Part shown: positions 1 to 8,047 of the stretch, piece after piece
Layout: each line of letters starts with the position of its first letter
Numbering within the stretch: the first letter of the stretch is position 1
Assembly (NCBI GenBank): GCA_016936255.1
Contig: JAFGYE010000015.1
Location: 1-60,259, forward strand
Direction of reading: 5' to 3'
From: Marinifilaceae bacterium
GTDB lineage: Bacteria; Bacteroidota; Bacteroidia; Bacteroidales; Marinifilaceae
DNA length: 60,259 nt
Translations under genes and position numbers: made by a program
Notes under the pieces: generated by a model
Seen by the model: only the letters and a program-made list of their open reading frames with translations
The model's database searches: none
Told to the model about the DNA's origin: nothing

Positions 1-139
1 CTTCTAATGTCCAACGTCTTTTCATACCCTAAATTTAACTGTTTTAAATCTGAAATTTTACTCCAGTCTTTTTAGGGGCTAAACTACTACCATTTCTATA
101 TTTCCATCAAATTGGAATCTCCCCATTCCATTTTCTAGG

Positions 140-346
140 TTGAGCATTGATATTAATGATTACATTATTAATATCAATTCTGTAATAACCAATATAATTG
201 CAATCATATTCTATTTTGTTTTCATTAAAGTTATAGTCACCCTATTAATGATTGTAAAAAGAATATTTAATCTATTTATTGAAGAGATTAAATACACTAA
301 TGAAGAAAACAAAATTGATGTCAAAGATTATGAAGATTATGATTAG
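140..346 (+). CDS. Possible small hypothetical membrane protein
   Basis: A 68-codon open frame beginning with TTG reads one long hydrophobic segment (about residues 8-40, rich in Ile, Phe and Val) followed by a charged, acidic tail ending DYEDYD. That layout suits a single-pass membrane protein with a cytoplasmic tail. The start is weak, there is no clear ribosome binding site, the region is very A+T-rich and I recognise no family. It may be the end of a longer decayed gene or chance. The rest of bases 1-461 shows nothing else I can support. Confidence 0.25.
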   Translation: MSIDINDYIININSVITNIIAIIFYFVFIKVIVTLLMIVKRIFNLFIEEIKYTNEENKIDVKDYEDYD

Positions 347-461
347 TTTTTTTTCAACTCTTGTCAATGATCCTAAGCATTTTCCTAAATTTGGATTATC
401 ATCGGAAATCAAAATTATACAATGAACAAAACAAACTATCAAAAAGAAAAAACAGAACCAA

Positions 462-974
462 ATGAAAAAATTAAATTTTAAACAAAGAATCCTATTTGTC
501 TTGTTATCTGGCATTCCCTATGGGATTGTGCTTCTGCTTCTGAATTATTTCTTTGACCTTTATACCATCAAGAGTGTTTTATATCAGACCCTGCTTTTCA
601 CAATTCTGTTTGGAATAGGTTTTCCTTTTGTAATGGAAAAACTCGTGCCAAAAATGCTTTCTAAGCTTAAAACTCCGGAAATGGAGGATGATGAAATTAT
701 TATTTATGAAGATGGTGCCAATTTGTTTAGCGGCACTTGGGTAGCTGTTGGCGGCAAGTTGTTTTTAACCAATAAACGATTGATTTTCAGCCCTCACAAA
801 TACAATTTTCAAAAGGGTGAAACATCTATCTACTTAAGTGAGATTACAGAAATCAGTAAAAGAAAAACAAGCCGAATTGTGGACAATGGCTTGCGGGTAG
901 TAACAAAAGACAATAATAAATACGATTTGGTGCTGAACGATCGGGATGAATGGCTTAAACAATTGAAAAAATAA
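462..974 (+). CDS. GRAM/bacterial-PH-like membrane protein
   Basis: This 170-residue protein has two hydrophobic segments near the N-terminus (about residues 9-30 and 38-60), so it should sit in the inner membrane. They are followed by a soluble domain at about 75-168. The stretch GGKLFLTNKRLIFSPHKYNF, then a predicted strand EITEISKRK, is the usual pattern of GRAM or bacterial PH-like domains, which bind membranes or peptides in better-known homologues. Nothing indicates a catalytic role. It is followed 67 bases later by a secreted peptidase on the same strand, but no shared function is evident. Exact family and ligand are unknown. Confidence 0.6.
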   Translation: MKKLNFKQRILFVLLSGIPYGIVLLLLNYFFDLYTIKSVLYQTLLFTILFGIGFPFVMEKLVPKMLSKLKTPEMEDDEIIIYEDGANLFSGTWVAVGGKLFLTNKRLIFSPHKYNFQKGETSIYLSEITEISKRKTSRIVDNGLRVVTKDNNKYDLVLNDRDEWLKQLKK

Positions 975-1041
975 TTGACCAATGATTGCAACTTATTTCA
1001 ATTTCCGGCAACAGAAACAAAACACAACTAAGAATTAACAA

Positions 1042-2256
1042 ATGAAGAAAATATTATTTTTTATTTTACTGGTAAGCAGTTGGCACGCCGGCGTTTCGCA
1101 AGAGAATACAGCGGTTAAAATAGCTGATCAAACAATTTTTGTTTATGGCGGCGATATCAATCTAAAATTCACCCAATATGTTGTTGACTTAACAAAGAAA
1201 TCGAATCCTAAAATCTGTTACGTTCCTACTGCAAGTGCCGATAACGAGAGTAATATTAAACTATGGAATTTCTATTGCAAAAAACTCAATATCGAAGCCT
1301 GCGTGTTAAAAGTTTGGGTAGCCTCTAGCGAAAAGAATAAATCGTTTGAAGACCAATTGCTGGGTAAGGATGCTATTGTTGTTGGCGGAGGAAATACTTT
1401 AAATATGTTAGGAATTTGGAAAGCGCAAGGCATCGATACCATCTTGCACAAGGCACTGGAAAAAGGAATTATACTATCGGGCGGTAGTGCAGGATCTATT
1501 TGTTGGTTTCAATCGGGTATCAGCGACTCACGTCCTACACATTTATCTGTAATCGATGGTTTGTCTTTTCTTCCATTCAGCAATTGTCCGCATTATTCCG
1601 ACAGCATCAAAAAACAAGTATATCACAAACAAATTAAAAGCCAAACAATCAATTCGGGTTATGCCTGCGATGATCGTTCGGGCATACTTTTCAAGAACGG
1701 TAAGTACATCGAAACAGTCAGCCTGAACGATGTTAACAACTCATATTTCGTCGCTTTAAATAAGGGTACTGTTCAGTCTTCGAAATTGCCAACAAGAATT
1801 CTGGTAAATAAAGATGCTTTATCGGTAAGCGATTATAAAACGATAGAGGTAAACAAAGCAGTGAGCAAATATGCTGAAATCAACAATCAAGACTCCCCTA
1901 TCAATGCTTTCATTTCTTTTAAATACATAGCCGCCAAAGGCAGGCAATCAAAATTTCGGGAATTATCATCTTTCGCTCAGCAAAATAAAATGAACGAAGA
2001 TACTCCTGACAAAACAGTGGATGAAAAAACCCAAAACAAGCATCTGCATACAATTGTGAACAAAATATTTATCTATAATGATTCGCTTGCAGGAGTTGTT
2101 AATAGAATGTATGATGATTATTATGGATTATGGTATTTTTTTAAGGAAGATGGAAAATGGATGAGCGCGGGAGAAGATATAGGAGATACCGAATTGGAAT
2201 GTGAAATTGTATTTCGGGAAAAAGCAAAAATGCGTGCAAAAAGCATTAAAAAATGA
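1042..2256 (+). CDS. Secreted S51 (peptidase E/cyanophycinase-like) peptidase
   Basis: The N-terminus (MKKILFFILLVSSWHAGVSQ) is a signal peptide, so the enzyme acts outside the cytoplasm. Residues about 30-260 look like the peptidase S51 fold: a GGGNTL loop at about 115-120, a GGSAGS nucleophile elbow at 147-152 (Ser149), an Asp shortly after (Asp162) and CPHYSD at 182-187 (His184). This matches the Ser-Asp-His arrangement of E. coli peptidase E. Family members hydrolyse Asp-X dipeptides or cyanophycin-like polymers; the substrate here cannot be read. The protein is 404 residues against about 230 in PepE, because of a C-terminal extension of about 110 residues (about 290-404). Its stop overlaps the next gene's start (ATGA), so the two peptidases are probably co-translated. 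Confidence 0.8.
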   Translation: MKKILFFILLVSSWHAGVSQENTAVKIADQTIFVYGGDINLKFTQYVVDLTKKSNPKICYVPTASADNESNIKLWNFYCKKLNIEACVLKVWVASSEKNKSFEDQLLGKDAIVVGGGNTLNMLGIWKAQGIDTILHKALEKGIILSGGSAGSICWFQSGISDSRPTHLSVIDGLSFLPFSNCPHYSDSIKKQVYHKQIKSQTINSGYACDDRSGILFKNGKYIETVSLNDVNNSYFVALNKGTVQSSKLPTRILVNKDALSVSDYKTIEVNKAVSKYAEINNQDSPINAFISFKYIAAKGRQSKFRELSSFAQQNKMNEDTPDKTVDEKTQNKHLHTIVNKIFIYNDSLAGVVNRMYDDYYGLWYFFKEDGKWMSAGEDIGDTELECEIVFREKAKMRAKSIKK

Positions 2257-3665
2257 CCCATTTACGAATTCAGAAAATCATGAAACGAACACTTAGTCTT
2301 GTATTAATGTGCATTTGCCTGCAACAGTTTGTTACGGCCCAGCAGTATGTACCCCAATATTTCGCAAAACAGGAAATGGAGCAAGATCTTGTGTTTTTAC
2401 ATCAGAAACTGGCAAATGTTCATCCTAAGTTTTTGAATAAGGATTTCGCCAAAGAGTGGCAGACAAAATACGATTTGTTATTCGGACATCTGTCCGATAG
2501 TATCAGTAAAGTGGAAAGCTTTGTAGCTCTATCGAAATTATTATCGGAGGTGGACGATGATCATACTGCTCTTTATTTCCCTTATTCGACAAGAATTAAT
2601 TACATGAAGAATGGAGGCCTTAGCATGCCGTTTAGCATTCGGGTAAGGAACAACAAGCTGTATATAAACGAATATTTTGCCGAACAAGCCGTAAATGGAA
2701 TTGCAGGTGCTGAACTTCTGTCCATCAACTCGATTGATTCGAAACAACTACTGCATGATGTAAGGGTTTTAACAGGCAATAAAAACGGAACCAGCGGTGA
2801 TAAATCGGTTGAGCGGCTTTTTGCAATGTGTTACTGGATGTTATACGGCGAAACCAAGCAATACGAACTTAAAATAGCAGGCTTCAATTCTGCAGTACTT
2901 TGCAAAGCGGTAACTAACGATAAGTATTTTCAGCTAAAGAATAAGTTTTATCCGCCTAAGGAGGAAAAGTCTTTCGGTCTGCAGTTTTCTGAGAACAATG
3001 AATTTGCCTGTTTAAAAATTGCCTCCTTTTACGATACTGAAAAGTTAGCTTCTTTTCTCAGTCATGCTTTCGATAGTATACAGGAAAACAAGTGCGGGAA
3101 ACTGATTATTGATGTAAGTAATAATCCGGGTGGCAGAAGCTCCAGTGTTGATAGTTTACTAAATTATTTAACAAGCAAACCTTACTCTCAGTATTCATCC
3201 ATTTCGGTTCGCCCCAGCCTCGAACTAAAAAGCAAATACAAGAAGAGCAAACCAGACTTTTACAAACTAATTGCCAATATTCCTGTCGATTCGCTTTATC
3301 GCATAACCGACAGTTTGTTGATACAGATACCCCGCAAAACCAATTCTCCATTTACAGGTAAGGTTTTTGTTTTAGTAAATGGCAGAAGCAATAGTGCTGC
3401 AGCCACTTTTGCCGGAGCTGTTAAAAGGTATCACCTCGGACAAATTATTGGTGAACCTACCGGAGGAACAATAAAATATTACGGCGATTTTTTAACATTC
3501 ACACTCCCCTGTTCAGGTCTAAAATTCGTTGTTTCGGCCAAAGAGTTTGTTCAATACGGAAACAGAAAACTTACTGAAGGTGTATTGCCGGATTTTATTC
3601 TGGCAACTCCAAATGCTGAACTGTCAGAAATTATTTTTCTCTTAAAAAACACCATCAATAACTAA
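2253..3665 (+). CDS. S41-family serine peptidase, secreted
   Basis: A tail-specific-protease-like enzyme. The frame opens at an ATG overlapping the previous stop by four bases. An internal ATG at 2280 gives a cleaner signal peptide (MKRTLSLVLMCICLQQFVTA) and is an equally good start. After a helical N-terminal domain and a PDZ-like stretch around residues 130-170, the S41 catalytic domain shows the strand LIIDVSNNPGG and the nucleophile region VLVNGRSNSAAATFAG, whose second Ser is the expected catalytic residue. The C-terminal LTEGVLPD is also typical. Coupling to the S51 peptidase suggests that the pair processes peptides in the periplasm; the substrate is unknown. Confidence 0.85.
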   Translation: MTHLRIQKIMKRTLSLVLMCICLQQFVTAQQYVPQYFAKQEMEQDLVFLHQKLANVHPKFLNKDFAKEWQTKYDLLFGHLSDSISKVESFVALSKLLSEVDDDHTALYFPYSTRINYMKNGGLSMPFSIRVRNNKLYINEYFAEQAVNGIAGAELLSINSIDSKQLLHDVRVLTGNKNGTSGDKSVERLFAMCYWMLYGETKQYELKIAGFNSAVLCKAVTNDKYFQLKNKFYPPKEEKSFGLQFSENNEFACLKIASFYDTEKLASFLSHAFDSIQENKCGKLIIDVSNNPGGRSSSVDSLLNYLTSKPYSQYSSISVRPSLELKSKYKKSKPDFYKLIANIPVDSLYRITDSLLIQIPRKTNSPFTGKVFVLVNGRSNSAAATFAGAVKRYHLGQIIGEPTGGTIKYYGDFLTFTLPCSGLKFVVSAKEFVQYGNRKLTEGVLPDFILATPNAELSEIIFLLKNTINN

Positions 3666-3731
3666 CAATTGACTTCGCACATCAAACAATACATATTTCA
3701 GGAAACAACATCAACCAATCCCCCCCTCTTT

Positions 3732-4103
3732 ATGGAAAAATTTAAAAATGCCCTTACCCTTGTGCTCACTATTTTAGTGGTAGTGGTGCTCTACTTTGTG
3801 GTATTGGGCAACAGCAAACTAAAAGAAACGCAGAATGCCATCAATCAGGTAAACAACGAACTGTCTGTTTTAAAAGACAGCATCGGCAAAACACAACAAT
3901 CCCTAAGTCTCGTTCTTAACAAGCTGGAGTTTACCGAAAACGAGCTGAAAATTCTGAAAAACGAACGCGATATTCTCGAGTTGGAAGAACTGCAAAGAAG
4001 AACCCGGGATAAGGAAGAACTAAAAATTTTGAAAGGACAAATTCTGGAAAAAGAAGAAATGAAAAAAGAACTGCAAACATATGCCAACACCTTCGAATTA
4101 TGA
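3732..4103 (+). CDS. Membrane-anchored coiled-coil protein
   Basis: Starting at the ATG at 3732, this 123-residue protein has one N-terminal membrane span (LTLVLTILVVVVLYFVVLG) and then a nearly continuous heptad-rich region (about residues 32-120) dominated by Lys, Glu, Leu and Gln. This is a short N-in anchor with an extracytoplasmic coiled coil. An upstream in-frame TTG at 3669 would add 21 residues but puts a polar stretch before the anchor, so I prefer the ATG. The stop overlaps the next start by four bases (ATGA). No family was recognised; a spacer or tether role is inference. Confidence 0.55.
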   Translation: MEKFKNALTLVLTILVVVVLYFVVLGNSKLKETQNAINQVNNELSVLKDSIGKTQQSLSLVLNKLEFTENELKILKNERDILELEELQRRTRDKEELKILKGQILEKEEMKKELQTYANTFEL

Positions 4104-4651
4104 AGAATACCCTACTACTGCTGATTATTTTAGCATTTAGCTGTACTGCGGGCGCTCAGGAGCACGTGGGCCTAAAAAAATCTCCGCTTCAGTACTGCAC
4201 CTCGAACCAATCGCCTTTGCAGCTTGTGGTTGGCGATACTCTGGTTATCATGTGCGATACCATGTATCTGATTAATAAAACGAGATACCAGTTTTACAAG
4301 AGCATTCACAAAGCCACTTTGGAAGATGATAATATAGAATGTAAAAATCTGCTTAAAGCTTATGAAACCCGTTTGGAGGAACACGAATCGTCCTACAGTA
4401 AATTATTGGCCAACAGCCGTAACACTGAAAAAATCACTCGCGATTTTATCGAATACACCCAAAAATCGTTGGAAAACACGCAAAAAACATTGCAGTACAC
4501 ACAACAATCTCTCGATTCTTCGATGCAAAACCTCGATCGTGCCAATGAGCTGATCCGCAAAGAAAAATGGAATGCCCGGGGCCAAAAACTACTTACCGGT
4601 ATTGCTGGTGTTGGCGTGGGTATTTTGCTTGGTGTGTTGGTTTCGCGCTAA
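4100..4651 (+). CDS. Exported coiled-coil protein with C-terminal membrane anchor
   Basis: This 183-residue protein begins with a signal peptide (MKNTLLLLIILAFSCTAGAQ), then an approximately 45-residue region containing two Cys, then a long coiled coil (about residues 65-160) with near-repeats around EYTQKSLENTQKTLQYTQQS. It ends with a glycine-rich hydrophobic segment (TGIAGVGVGILLGVLVSR) that should span or insert in a membrane. It overlaps the upstream coiled-coil gene by ATGA, so the two are very likely made together and could form one coiled-coil assembly in the envelope. I recognise no domain family. Confidence 0.6.
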   Translation: MKNTLLLLIILAFSCTAGAQEHVGLKKSPLQYCTSNQSPLQLVVGDTLVIMCDTMYLINKTRYQFYKSIHKATLEDDNIECKNLLKAYETRLEEHESSYSKLLANSRNTEKITRDFIEYTQKSLENTQKTLQYTQQSLDSSMQNLDRANELIRKEKWNARGQKLLTGIAGVGVGILLGVLVSR

Positions 4652-4713
4652 AAACACTGTTGGGCTTGAACAAGTTTGGGCTTCCTCATCAGCACAAAGA
4701 TATTCCAAACAGC

Positions 4714-4752
4714 AAAAAAAGAGACGCAACTTAAAGCCTGCGTCTCTTTTTT
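4714..4752. terminator. Bidirectional Rho-independent terminator
   Basis: The stem GAGACGCA (4721-4728) pairs with TGCGTCTC (4739-4746). It is flanked by an A-run on the left and a T-run on the right, so it can end transcription of the coiled-coil pair on the plus strand and of the BLUF gene on the minus strand. Confidence 0.85.
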
Positions 4753-4770
4753 ATTGTAGAATATCCTGTT

Positions 4771-5196
4771 TTAGATGTACTTGCGAAAGCTATACAACAG
4801 ATGTCTGACAGCTGCTGCACATTTTACATTATCAATTTCAGAATGCTTGTTTTGCATGAAATCAGAGTAGCCAGGCAATTGCATGTTCTGCTCCTTACTA
4901 ATTTTACGAAAACCCATTGACCAATCGGGAAAAGCTCTTTTAGTAATTGGTTCCTCTAAAAGTTTGAGCACATTGGTATGGCGTGTGTCTTTACAAATCA
5001 GATCGAAAATCTTATTAATCATTTCCCTATCGCCTTCAATTACCTGAATAAAGGCCTCATCGTTATAGAGAAGCAAACCCGTGATGTTTTGAATCTCATT
5101 TTTTCGCCGGATTACTGCCAATAAGTCATTCAATTCATTTTCTGATAATTCTTTGGATGAATAACTCAAATAAACGATATGGATTAAATCGGTCAT
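4771..5196 (-). CDS. BLUF-domain blue-light sensor (short, stand-alone)
   Basis: Residues 1-100 form a complete BLUF domain, the FAD-binding blue-light sensor fold. The residues of the photo-switch are all present: Tyr9 (in HIVYLSYSS), Asn37 (NITGLLLY), Gln51 (FIQVIEGD) and Trp92/Met94 (DWSMGF). The signature DTRHTNV is also there. A tail of about 40 residues follows the domain, with no output domain such as EAL or a cyclase, so it is a short BLUF protein that must signal through a partner. The gene is monocistronic, facing away from the M4-like peptidase's direction of termination and sharing a terminator with the coiled-coil pair. The partner is not evident nearby. Confidence 0.93.
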   Translation of the reverse strand: MTDLIHIVYLSYSSKELSENELNDLLAVIRRKNEIQNITGLLLYNDEAFIQVIEGDREMINKIFDLICKDTRHTNVLKLLEEPITKRAFPDWSMGFRKISKEQNMQLPGYSDFMQNKHSEIDNVKCAAAVRHLLYSFRKYI

Positions 5197-5279
5197 AGTT
5201 GGAGATTTTGATTCAAGTCTAAGAAATATACCAATACTTCTCCAAAAGAAAAAAGGAAGACCAGCCTGTCACTTTAAAA

Positions 5280-5336
5280 AAGGAGCAAAAACAAGCTCTT
5301 TCTTTTGAATGAATCCTTCAAAAGAAAGAGCTTGTT
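5280..5336 (-). terminator. Long perfect hairpin terminator
   Basis: A perfect 20-bp inverted repeat (5290-5309 with 5317-5336) with a 7-base loop lies downstream of the minus-strand metallopeptidase gene. Read on the minus strand it is followed by a short T-run (TTTTTG), fitting an intrinsic terminator with an unusually long stem. Confidence 0.7.
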
Positions 5337-5460
5337 AATAGAGCTAACAAATTTATCATCAGCAAATTTGTGTAAGTTGTCTTGTGTTTTCAAAACTCTG
5401 GATACCGCACTCCATTTTTAATTCATCTTAGGAACAGATCTAGAAAATAATCAACTTCAA

Positions 5461-6984
5461 TTACTTAAATTCAGTTTTAAGCTCATTCAACTCCTCGCGC
5501 AAAATAAGCTCATCAGATAAAATCATGCCTGAATTTTTACGCAGTTCAATCAAATCTTTTTCCATATTCTTAATATCCTGATCAAATTCAATTGATTGCA
5601 TGGTACCGCAACAACGGGATCTGTCCTGACCTGTGATTACAGAAGGATGATTTGGCAATGCAATTTTCAGATTCATAAAATCTTCGCCTCCATCAGCAAA
5701 ATTCTCGTTTGTATAATCAATCAATCCTTTGCTCATAATTGTTAATGGAGTTGGAGACAGAATAATCTCTCTGTAAGTAAAGCGATTCCTGATAAAACTT
5801 CTGTAAATAGCAGGATCTCCTTTTTGCTTGGAAATAGTAAGCATATTATTTACCACATCAGTAAAAGTGGCACTTTTATCCGGCGACTTAATAATTGCTT
5901 CAATCAAAAGCCTGCATAGTTTTTCATTTACGTCAAGTAAAATATGCCCTGGTTGTTTTTTATTAATATTTCTTCGGTATTCGAAGGCAAAGATATCTGC
6001 CAAAATATCATATATCGCACCTGTAAACACCTGAGAAATATCGTGAACCTGGTTGCTCACCTCACTCAACCGCAGGTTATTATCAGCATTCCGCAATCCC
6101 ATTGGGCGTCCTAAAGCATCTCCCAACTCCTCGGCTAAAGCGGCAAGGAAATTTTTAGCATGCAAATCGGCTTTGGTCACGGAAATAAATGCTTCCACCT
6201 GATCGAGATCAGATAAAGTAAGGAATATTGCAGAAAGATCTGCGAACGATTCATGCAATGCACCGGTTTGCGGGATATTTCGGGCACTAATCCAAGAAGG
6301 TTTTAAACCATCAAGAATAGCATGTCCTGTTTCATGAGCAACAATATCCAATGACCGGCAAGTGTAAACAGCTTCTATTTCTCCGATTGGAATAAAATGG
6401 AAGAAATTAAGCGATTTATGATACCTGCTGTAATAGGCATTGGCAGCCACTCCTGCCCTTGGATACAGACTTAATACATCGGCATTTCCATCTTTGTTCC
6501 AAGCCCAGGGAATGTGTTTTCCGTTTAAGGCACGTTCGTACATTTTAATTGTATTCCATGCAACGGTAAAAGTGTGAGCACAGTCTGCCTCCGGAGTATC
6601 CCCGTGAAAAATAAAATCACCATACACGTTCCGGTTAACAGGAGTTACCTTTGGCAACACTGTTTTAAAGCGGGAATCTCTGGGACCATTTAGAATAACT
6701 CCCGGTAGATATTCCAATCTACGTCCCAAGCTTCCTACAGATGGATCTTGTTTCCAAATCAACATTCTGGTACCAAAACTTACAGGTACAGGAAATGGAT
6801 TAGGAACAGGGTTTGGTCTTGGCATTGGCACATTTGCCTGTATTACATGACGCTGACCAATCAATTCATCGTAAAACTGTTGGGTTGGTTCGGGCACAAG
6901 TGGATCTTTTACATGCCCATCCGTTTTCATTTTTGATTCTTTAGTTAACATATCGTTTGGGTTTAAGATTTTAAATCTGCTCAT
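5461..6984 (-). CDS. Thermolysin-like (M4/gluzincin) zinc metallopeptidase without signal peptide
   Basis: The 507-residue protein carries the zinc site HETGH (217-221), with Glu218 as catalytic base, and the third ligand in GALHESFADLSAIF (Glu245). This matches the thermolysin GxxNExxSD pattern. A downstream QVHDISQVFTGAIYD resembles the region holding thermolysin's second catalytic His. There is no signal peptide, propeptide or membrane span, which is unusual for this normally secreted family, so a cytoplasmic role or a different export route is implied. The N-terminus is Pro-rich (about residues 52-68). Upstream lies a long gene-free stretch, so it is probably transcribed alone. The substrate is unknown. 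Confidence 0.75.
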   Translation of the reverse strand: MSRFKILNPNDMLTKESKMKTDGHVKDPLVPEPTQQFYDELIGQRHVIQANVPMPRPNPVPNPFPVPVSFGTRMLIWKQDPSVGSLGRRLEYLPGVILNGPRDSRFKTVLPKVTPVNRNVYGDFIFHGDTPEADCAHTFTVAWNTIKMYERALNGKHIPWAWNKDGNADVLSLYPRAGVAANAYYSRYHKSLNFFHFIPIGEIEAVYTCRSLDIVAHETGHAILDGLKPSWISARNIPQTGALHESFADLSAIFLTLSDLDQVEAFISVTKADLHAKNFLAALAEELGDALGRPMGLRNADNNLRLSEVSNQVHDISQVFTGAIYDILADIFAFEYRRNINKKQPGHILLDVNEKLCRLLIEAIIKSPDKSATFTDVVNNMLTISKQKGDPAIYRSFIRNRFTYREIILSPTPLTIMSKGLIDYTNENFADGGEDFMNLKIALPNHPSVITGQDRSRCCGTMQSIEFDQDIKNMEKDLIELRKNSGMILSDELILREELNELKTEFK

Positions 6985-8047
6985 ACCAATGAAAACTTTT
7001 TTGCGAACTCACATCTCATTAGCTATGAGCCTTTACACATTTGAGTATAAATAATTAATCAGAGATAATTAGCCGCCAATCCTGAGCTTAACGGCAACAT
7101 CAGTTGTTAAGCGCATTCGCAAATTTGGATAAAACGCTGCTTATACAACAAGTTAATTGAAACACAGTATAATCATAGATTGCAGATGAGGATAGCAGTG
7201 GTTTATTCTTTTGCAAATTTTCCAACTTTCATTTTAAGCTTATAAAAACATTTACAAAACAGCAAAGGAGTTTTGCCGGTTCGAGCTCATCCTTTTATTG
7301 AGAGGATTCCTTCCTTTTTAAACCAAAACACTTAAACAAAGTTACTGGTTTAATGTTTAAATGTCAATAAATCAGTCTAATTTTGCTTAACAAACCATCC
7401 CCTATTATGAATAGCTAAACATCATCAAAATTTACCTTAATAGAATTCAATCATATTATAAAATATCGATTCTATTGATGTACAATTCATAAAATATCAT
7501 TCCAAAATCTCTTCCTTGTTACAGTCCCTGTATAATTCAAATCCTCTTCCTTTACCAACGAATTAAATTTACATATAAATGCACTTCAGATATTTGCATA
7601 TGCATTGGCAAAGCATTCTATCATGCCAAAAAAAAATCCTCAAAACAATTTCATGGATTTTTATTTTTGTGCAAAGCCAAAGCAGCATTGAAGCTCAACA
7701 GCTGCAGGCAAATGCAATTTGTATAGAAATGAACGTTAAACACCAATATTGTCCTATTTATTTTTTTGTATTGTGCTATCCGCCCAAACCTGACTTCATA
7801 TTTTTGGCTTTATCCAAAAAATATATCCATACTGCTTTTAAAATAATTTCTTTAAAAGTGTACAATCTAACAAAACCCCGCACAAATAGGCCAACTGATG
7901 ATGAAGTCCTTCCTAAATACAATGAAAAAATTAAATAAATGAATTACATTAGTGTTCATAAAAAGCAAACTACTAAATATTACAATAACAAAAACAGACA
8001 ACTATCCTGTTAATTATAAGAACTTGATTAGATAAACAACATTAAAA
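6985..8047. other. Gene-poor intergenic region of about 1.06 kb
   Basis: This A+T-rich stretch separates the metallopeptidase start from the APC permease start and must contain their divergent promoters. A 119-codon frame at 7579-7938 has no family resemblance, odd composition and no ribosome binding site, so I do not call it. I see only short, unremarkable inverted repeats such as CTTAAC near 7090. Confidence 0.5.

Noticed and set aside
272-514. Minus-strand 80-codon hydrophobic frame
   Set aside because: It lies across A+T-rich sequence antisense to better frames and overlaps the GRAM-like gene start.
2253-3665. Frameshift between the two peptidases
   Set aside because: Both frames are complete with their own motifs; the four-base overlap is ordinary translational coupling.
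7579-7938. A 119-codon frame in the long gap before the permease
   Set aside because: No domain, signal or conserved motif, unusual Cys/His-rich composition and no ribosome binding site.
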